Assembly (NCBI GenBank): GCA_012841565.1
Contig: DUUM01000340.1
Coordinates: forward strand, 1-29,747
Source: Candidatus Epulonipiscium sp.
GTDB lineage: Bacteria > Bacillota_A > Clostridia > Lachnospirales > Cellulosilyticaceae
Direction of reading: 5' to 3'
Length of the DNA stretch: 29,747 nt
In this document: positions 24,347 to 29,747 of the stretch, in pieces
How the letters are laid out: every line of letters starts with the position of its first letter
How positions within the stretch are numbered: the first letter of the stretch is position 1
Notes under the pieces: model-generated
Databases searched by the model: none
Told to the model about the DNA's origin: nothing
Seen by the model: only the letters and a program-made list of their open reading frames with translations
Translations under genes and position numbers: made by a program

Positions 24347-25858
24347 TTATTCTTCCTCCGTTGCAGCTGCTTCATTCGTGCTTTTTTCATTCAGGCCTTT
24401 TTCGCTCTCACGCTGTATTTCTGTTGTTATAATTGTCTGATCACTTTTGGCCATTTTCCCACCTAAGAATCCTGTTAGCATTGATTTTACATCAATTCCA
24501 AGTCCCTCAGTTAACCCCTCTGTAATTTGGGTTGTTGCTCTTGTAATATCTCCAACCATTTTAGCCGCATTTCCTTCTCCGTACATGGTAATTTTATCAA
24601 TATTTTCAAGTGGTTTCGCAACGTTAGCTGCAACTTCTGGTAATACCTTAAAGTACATTTCTAAAACGGCTGCTTCTTCCATCAGTTTCATCGCTTGGGC
24701 TTTCTTCTCGATTCCTTCAGCTTCAGCAAGTCCCTTAGCCCTAATACCATCAGCCTCTGCAAGTGCTAATGCCCTAAGACCAATTGCTTCTTGTTCTCTT
24801 GCCTCTCTTTCGGCCCCCGCTTTTGCTTTTAAGGCTTCAGCTTCTTGAATAGCTTCAAACTTTTCTGCTTCTGCTTCTTTTTGTCTTTCATAAAGTTGCG
24901 CTTCTGCTTGCTCTTGTCTTGCAAATCTATCTGCTTCTGCTTTTTTTCTGATACTTGCTTCAAGGGTTCTTTCTTGTATAATAACTTCCCTTTCCTTGAT
25001 AATAATTTCTTTTTCTTGTTTGGCAAGGTTAGCATCTGCAGTCTTTATTTCAATTTCTTTTCGTTGCTCTTCTTTTTGTATTTCATAGGCCGCATCGGCT
25101 TCTGCACTTTTGCTATCTTCCATCTTTTTGAGTTCTGATTTTCTGATGGCCAGTTCATTTTTCTTAATGGCTATTTCTTGATCAGAAGCTACTTGAGCAT
25201 CATTTGCCTGTTTGTCAGCCATTGCCTGAGCGATTTTCACGTCTCTTTGAGCTTCAGCTTTTACAATAGCAGCATTTTTTTTGATTCTTTCCGTATTATC
25301 AATCCCTAAATCGTTGATTACGCCATGATTATCGGTAAAGTTTTGGACATTAAAAGAAACTATTTCAATCCCCATTTTTTCCATGTCTGGAACCGCATTT
25401 TCTTCAACTTTTGTAGCGAATTCTTTTCTATTTGAGATCATGTTTTCTAAACTCATAGTTCCAACAATCTCTCTTATATTCCCTTCTAAAACATCTTTAA
25501 CCATATCTTCTATGTAAGCTACGTCTTGGTTAAGAAAGTTTTCAGCTGCAATTTTTAGCAATTCTCTCTTAGATGATACTTTCACCGTAACCACCGCATC
25601 AACATTTACATTGATAAACTCCTGGGTTGGTACGGATTCTTGCGTTTTCACATCAATTTTGATTGTTTTTAGTGGCAATCTATCTTTTCTTTCTAAAAAT
25701 GGTATTTTGATAGCAGCTGTACCAATAACGATTTTGGCCTCTTTTTTCAATCCCGATATAAGAATAGCCTCGTCCGGACTAGCCTTTACATACCCTGATA
25801 AAATTATCCCTATAACTACCAATGCTACAATACCACCTATAATTAATCTGATATCCAT
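24347..25858 (-). CDS. floT: flotillin-family (SPFH) protein
   Basis: This 503-residue flotillin has an N-terminal membrane anchor (residues 3-22), an SPFH domain up to about residue 190 (PDEAILISGLKKEAKIVIG, VTVKVSSKRELLKIAAENFL), and a long coiled coil with EA-rich repeats (AQRDVKIAQAMADKQANDAQ, ALAEADGIRAKGLAEAEGI). It matches bacterial FloT/YuaG, which scaffolds functional membrane microdomains. AGGAGG precedes the ATG. The gene is first in the operon with the CPBP protease and CuAO-MORN proteins, which suggests joint envelope function. In B. subtilis the floT operon also contains yuaF (NfeD-like); no NfeD gene is next to it here. Confidence 0.92.
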   Translation of the reverse strand: MDIRLIIGGIVALVVIGIILSGYVKASPDEAILISGLKKEAKIVIGTAAIKIPFLERKDRLPLKTIKIDVKTQESVPTQEFINVNVDAVVTVKVSSKRELLKIAAENFLNQDVAYIEDMVKDVLEGNIREIVGTMSLENMISNRKEFATKVEENAVPDMEKMGIEIVSFNVQNFTDNHGVINDLGIDNTERIKKNAAIVKAEAQRDVKIAQAMADKQANDAQVASDQEIAIKKNELAIRKSELKKMEDSKSAEADAAYEIQKEEQRKEIEIKTADANLAKQEKEIIIKEREVIIQERTLEASIRKKAEADRFARQEQAEAQLYERQKEAEAEKFEAIQEAEALKAKAGAEREAREQEAIGLRALALAEADGIRAKGLAEAEGIEKKAQAMKLMEEAAVLEMYFKVLPEVAANVAKPLENIDKITMYGEGNAAKMVGDITRATTQITEGLTEGLGIDVKSMLTGFLGGKMAKSDQTIITTEIQRESEKGLNEKSTNEAAATEEE

Positions 25859-25911
25859 AATTTAAAACCTCCTATTTGTTGATATATTCTTAACTATTCC
25901 TATTATACTAC

Positions 25912-25940
25912 GTTTTTTGATAAATTGCATGTTTATTTGC
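25912..25940 (-). promoter_or_regulatory. likely floT promoter (-10 box)
   Basis: On the minus strand a perfect TATAAT (25912-25917) lies 54 bp before the ATG. The -35 region 17 bp further (ATGCAA) is weak. No convincing SigW-type GAAAC/CGTA pair at the right spacing was found, although floT is SigW-driven in B. subtilis. Confidence 0.4.
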
Positions 25941-26023
25941 AATCTTGTCTCAATGCATCTCACAAACGCTACACTATTATATATATTATTATGCTATGCA
26001 ACTATGCTCACTAAAAAATATGT

Positions 26024-26072
26024 AAAAAGGTAGATTGGGGAGGAGTTTCGTTCTCTACCCACAATCTACCTT
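26024..26072 (-). terminator. terminator of the glucosidase operon
   Basis: Arms AAGGTAGATTG (26027-26037) and CAATCTACCTT (26062-26072) pair perfectly, with extra GGG/CCC pairing inside and five T residues after the stem on the minus strand. It lies 12 bp beyond the 26085 stop. Confidence 0.75.
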
Positions 26073-26084
26073 ATATTATATACC

Positions 26085-27488
26085 TTATATTTTCTTACCA
26101 TTTGTAGCAATTACTTCTTTATACCAGTAAAAACTATCTTTTTTAATTCGCTTCATTTCTTTTAAATCATCTTCTGTACGATCCACATAGACAAATCCAT
26201 AACGTTTTTCATATCCTTGATGTGTACTGACAAGATCCATAAATGCCCAAGGGCAATAACCAATTAAGTCAACGCCATCTGTTATGGCTAATTGTGCCTG
26301 TTCGAAATGACGTTTTAAATAATCAATTCGATATGAATCGTGAATTTTCCCCTCTTCCGTTAGTTCATCCTTTTCACCTAGTCCATTTTCTGTAATCAGT
26401 AATGGCAAATGGTATCTGTCATAAACACGTCTAAGGGTTGTACGTAGTCCAGCTGAATCAATAATCCAACCAAATTCTGTTTGCTCTAAGTAATCATTTT
26501 TTGCAGCCCGGTAAACACCTTCTTCGCCTACCATAATTTGTTGGTCGCCGTTTCTAGGTTGTCTATCTATACCATCGTTCCTAGGAGCGCTAACTGTAGC
26601 TGTTGCATAATAATTAATTCCTAAGAAATCAGGCTTAGCCTTAGCAATAATCTCCATATCCCCAGGTTCAATCTTTGGTGTTAATCCTTTTTCCTTAAAA
26701 TAAGCCCAAACCGTACTATTATAGCGTCCATAAACTGCAATATCTAAGTAAAGCCAGCACCTAATACTTTCCCAATCATCAGCCGCAATAATGTCAGCAG
26801 GGTTACACTTTTCAGGATAAATCGCAATAATATTTGGTACTGGTCCAATCTTTGCTCCTGGTAGCATCTCATGACATAATACCGTTGCTTTGGCACCGGC
26901 AACAAACATATTATGGCATTGCTGATAGAGTTCTTTTTTTGAAGGTGTTTTACCAGCTTGCATAGCTGATGGATGATTAATCATAACATTTTGTTCGTTA
27001 ATCGTAAGCCAATAGTTTACACGATCACCGAAATTTTCAAATAATGTTTTAGCGTAATTCTCAAATGCATCAATTGTTTTTCGGTTTGACCAGCCCTCTT
27101 TTTTATGAAGCTCATAAGGTAAATCAAAGTGGTACATTGTTACAATGGGCTCAATGCCATATAGCAATAGCTCATCCAATAGATTGCTATAGAACGCAAT
27201 CCCTTTTTCGTTTACTTCCCCATCACCATCTGGAAAAATTCTTGCCCAAGAAATTGAGAACCTGTAAGCTTTCATACCTAATTCAGCCATTAACTTTACA
27301 TCTTCTTTATAATGATAATAGTGATCACTGGCAATTTTAAAATCAGTTATTCCTACTGGTGGTTCGTGAATGTCCTGAACTGACAAACCTTTTCCATCTT
27401 CATTATAGGCGCCTTCTACTTGGTAAGCTGAAGTGGATGCCCCCCATAAAAAACCATCTGGGAACTCTCTTATTTTATTGTAAAACAT
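26085..27488 (-). CDS. 6-phospho-beta-glucosidase (GH family 1)
   Basis: This enzyme hydrolyses phosphorylated beta-glucosides brought in by a PTS. The 467-residue protein has PDGFLWGASTSAYQVEGAYNEDGKGLSVQD at the start, the acid/base TINEQN and the nucleophile ITENGLGEKDEL. WTYP/WAPF-type residues in the aglycone region fit GH1. I start at ATG 27488, which follows AAAGGAG, not at the ATG six codons earlier. It lies 25 bp after the PTS gene on the same strand and is clearly in its operon. Phospho-specificity is inferred from that context. Confidence 0.9.
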   Translation of the reverse strand: MFYNKIREFPDGFLWGASTSAYQVEGAYNEDGKGLSVQDIHEPPVGITDFKIASDHYYHYKEDVKLMAELGMKAYRFSISWARIFPDGDGEVNEKGIAFYSNLLDELLLYGIEPIVTMYHFDLPYELHKKEGWSNRKTIDAFENYAKTLFENFGDRVNYWLTINEQNVMINHPSAMQAGKTPSKKELYQQCHNMFVAGAKATVLCHEMLPGAKIGPVPNIIAIYPEKCNPADIIAADDWESIRCWLYLDIAVYGRYNSTVWAYFKEKGLTPKIEPGDMEIIAKAKPDFLGINYYATATVSAPRNDGIDRQPRNGDQQIMVGEEGVYRAAKNDYLEQTEFGWIIDSAGLRTTLRRVYDRYHLPLLITENGLGEKDELTEEGKIHDSYRIDYLKRHFEQAQLAITDGVDLIGYCPWAFMDLVSTHQGYEKRYGFVYVDRTEDDLKEMKRIKKDSFYWYKEVIATNGKKI

Positions 27489-27513
27489 AGTATTTCTCCT
27501 TTTCACTTTTACT

Positions 27514-28905
27514 TTATACAGACAGGCTAATTAAACGTGTCTCTTTGGCCACTTTCCCCGTTGCTAAGGTTGAAATAGAGCTATAGTCAGATGAATTTGT
27601 GATGATCACCATCACTTGTGTAGAAAATCCTGCAGTTTCTATTCCAGCCATATCAAAATTAATCAATTCTTGACCAACCCGAACTTTATCACCCTCTTGT
27701 ACCAAAGCTTCAAAGTATTTTCCTTCTAATTGAACCGTATCGATTCCAACATGAATCAACACCTCAACACCTGTGTCTGAAATTAATCCTATTGCATGTT
27801 TTGTTGGGAATAAGGAAACTACCTGGCCATTAAATGGCGCAACAACCTTTCCTTGGGTAGGTTCAATAACAACACCTTCCCCTAATACACCTGAAGCAAA
27901 TGTTTCATCTTTTGCTTCCTTTAAAGGCTTTACAAGGCCATTTACAGGGTTCATAATGATTCCTTTTGATAGTGATTGATGAACTGGTGTTTTTTCTGTT
28001 TTTACATCATTTTCTTCATCTTTTTCATATTTTAAACTCAAGAAATACGTAATAATAGCAGTGGATACTGATGATATCACTAAGGCAATCAATATATTAT
28101 AAAAGAACCGCATGGTATCATCGCCAATATATAAAAACACTGCCGGTAAGCCAGAAGAACCTGTTGCAAATCTGTGGGTTTGCGTAATCCCTGCATAAAG
28201 GCCTCCTAATCCTCCACCAATCATAGAGGCAACTAACGGATACTTTTTAGGTAAATTAATACCATATAATATTGGTTCTGTAATCCCCATATAGGCAGTG
28301 ATTGAACCAGATGCTGCTAACTGTTTTGCTTTTCTATCTTTAGTCCTAAGGCTTACAACTAATCCAGCAGTTGCTTGAGCGATGTTCGAACAAACACAAC
28401 CAGGTCCAAAAATACTATCATAGCCAAGTTCTGACATTTGCATAACACCTAATGGCGCCACCCCGTTATGTAGGCCAAACATAACCATTAATGGTAAAAA
28501 GCCACCAATCAGTAATGCTGGTGCCCAACTTGCATTGGTACTTAAGAACGTAAAGAAAATCGCTAAGTAACCTCCTACAATACTGCCAATGGGTCCTAAT
28601 ACTGATAAAGCTAGTGTACCCATTACTATGAACGTTAACATCGGTACAAAAACTAGTTCAACTGATTTTGGAATCCATTTCTTAAGGAACTTCTCAACAT
28701 ATGATTGCACCAAAATAACTAAAATAATTGGGATAACGGAAGAGGTGTATCTTGTTAAAGTTAATGGGATAACACTAAATATTTTAACAGGATCACCCGT
28801 TGTAACAAGTGTTGCCCAGTTGGGATGCATCATAATTCCTGCTACTGCTGCGGCCAAAATTGGACTACATTTTAATTTTTGAGCTATTGTATAAGCGAGA
28901 AGCAT
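27514..28905 (-). pseudogene. beta-glucoside PTS permease IIBCA, amino-terminally truncated
   Basis: This frame keeps the end of the IIC membrane domain (VQSYVEKFLKKWIPKSVELVFVP, GLHNGVAPLGVMQM, AYMGITEPILYGINLPKKYP) and the complete IIA domain. IIA includes GVVIEPTQGKVVAPFNGQVVSL and the phosphorylated His in VLIHVGIDTVQLEGKYFEAL. The IIB domain with its Cys and the first part of IIC are missing, about 150-170 residues compared with IIBCA proteins of 620-660. At the truncation, YFLPMLLAYTIAQKLK is preceded at once by an in-frame TAA. Without IIB it cannot phosphorylate sugar by itself. Phosphotransfer from IIA to another permease is possible. No LicT antiterminator gene precedes it. Confidence 0.85.
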
Positions 28906-29020
28906 TGGTAAGAAATATTATGTTGGATTGTAACTTCTTCAATTCGTTGAAATAGGTACATTTTTACAACTCCAATCGTTTCTATTATGCTATTTATTAA
29001 GCCTTTCTAAAGAAAAAGAT

Positions 29021-29747
29021 TCACCAGCCCCTAATAATCGCTTTACTCTTGTAAAAACTCATAACTAGAAATCCAATAACACTAAAAATAATGAGCAGAC
29101 TTCCCTCTATAAAAAAGATGGTTTGTGGTGTATTCACAGAAAAAATCATTTCTAAAAACCGAATACCATAAGGGGAAATCGCCGTTCCTAAGTTAAATGC
29201 TACCAATAACAAAGCTGTTGCAAAATTAGTACTAATTCCTTTTGCAGAATTAACTTTATTAAATACATAGGGAATAAATGTTCTAAAAGAAAAACCACAC
29301 AACATGGCAGCCAATGTTGTCACCCAGACTTTTTCAGATAAACCAATCAAAAAGAAAGACAGTCCCATTATCAAAAATGCAATGGCTATTGTATACTCTT
29401 TGGTTTTAGGATACACTTTACCAAATAGAAATCCAGCACTCATTGCCCCAATCCCAACAAAAGCTAAAACATTACTACCATTGGTAGCATTTCCATAATC
29501 TCTACTAATCATAAGTCCAGTTACACGAACAGCAATCGTCATATAAAAAATAATACTAATAAAAACTAAAAGGATATAGCCATAGACACTATAATCTTTC
29601 AAACCATTATTTCTCTTTTGTTGTATGACTGCTGAATCAGACTTTCCATTATATTTAGCTGGTTCGCGTGGGATATCCTCAACAAGTGATTGTGGCACTT
29701 GCGGAAAATCCATTGCTATTTGTGGAATATTTACAGCAATGGCAGCA
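29021..29747 (-). CDS. MFS transporter, C-terminal half (gene runs off the window)
   Basis: The frame is open to the window edge and continues upstream, so the true start is outside; an ATG at 29713 is internal. About 230 residues are visible with six membrane helices: YGYILLVFISIIFYMTIAV, ALMS-type GIGAMSAGFLFG, IAIAFLIMGLSFFLIG, TTLAAMLCGFSF, LLLVAFNLG, and IIFSVIGFLVM. The pattern is that of the second half of a Major Facilitator transporter, with a long polar inter-domain loop at the start. The substrate is unknown. Its 3' end lies 115 bp from the truncated PTS gene; that short gap has no gene I can support. Confidence 0.8.
   Translation of the reverse strand, partial: AAIAVNIPQIAMDFPQVPQSLVEDIPREPAKYNGKSDSAVIQQKRNNGLKDYSVYGYILLVFISIIFYMTIAVRVTGLMISRDYGNATNGSNVLAFVGIGAMSAGFLFGKVYPKTKEYTIAIAFLIMGLSFFLIGLSEKVWVTTLAAMLCGFSFRTFIPYVFNKVNSAKGISTNFATALLLVAFNLGTAISPYGIRFLEMIFSVNTPQTIFFIEGSLLIIFSVIGFLVMSFYKSKAIIRGW

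Noticed and set aside
24829..25138. Frames on both strands inside the flotillin coiled coil
   Set aside because: Low-complexity EA/K-rich coding sequence gives long shadow frames; the 503-residue flotillin explains the region.

Overview
The window is about 29.7 kb of AT-rich DNA with strong AGGAGG-type ribosome binding sites and some GTG/TTG starts. Its gene families (copper amine oxidase N-terminal repeats, SPFH/flotillin, VanZ, a type III CRISPR-like remnant, a beta-glucoside PTS) suggest a low-GC Firmicute, most likely of class Clostridia. This assignment is inferred from gene content and style; no rRNA, tRNA or other marker gene is present.

Region 1 (1-9.7 kb) is an accessory, defence-like and heavily eroded zone. 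It starts with an internally deleted IS231-type (IS4 family) transposase and unrecognised remnants. Next, on the minus strand, is a three-gene operon: a GHKL ATPase reduced to its two ends and further broken, a beta-rich companion with one frameshift, and an apparently intact DUF6339-like protein. A RelE/ParE-Phd/YefM toxin-antitoxin pair follows. After it comes a 659-residue fusion of a MazG-like NTP pyrophosphatase, a PD-(D/E)XK-type nuclease and a DUF2075 (Schlafen group 3-like) helicase. Three small membrane proteins come next, then an intergenic region holding decayed second copies of the antitoxin start and of a sequence found at the 3' end of the fusion gene.

Region 2 (9.7-16.2 kb) is mostly metabolic: a one-helix small protein, a VanZ-like protein, an untracked 32-residue membrane peptide, an M19 dipeptidase, and the methionine pair metE-metF, which overlap. 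metEF converges on a LysR-type regulator across a terminator with a perfect 20-bp stem. Repeats upstream of metE resemble LysR-type binding sites.

Region 3 (16.2-18.3 kb) carries a collapsed type III CRISPR-Cas effector locus: pieces of two RAMP proteins, a HEPN domain with RxxxxH, and a Csx20-like segment, joined by deletions and frameshifts. No CRISPR array was seen. A second toxin-antitoxin pair follows, with a 26-nt perfect palindrome inside its promoter.

Region 4 (18.3-29.7 kb) is all on the minus strand and looks like ordinary chromosome: an SGNH esterase, an ABC-2 exporter (ATPase plus permease), a YihY/BrkB membrane protein, and a tightly coupled operon flotillin - CPBP protease - CuAO/MORN repeat protein. 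At the end lie a 6-phospho-beta-glucosidase, a beta-glucoside PTS permease missing its IIB domain and part of IIC, and the C-terminal half of an MFS transporter that runs off the window. Several intergenic terminators share an AGATTG...CAATCT stem.
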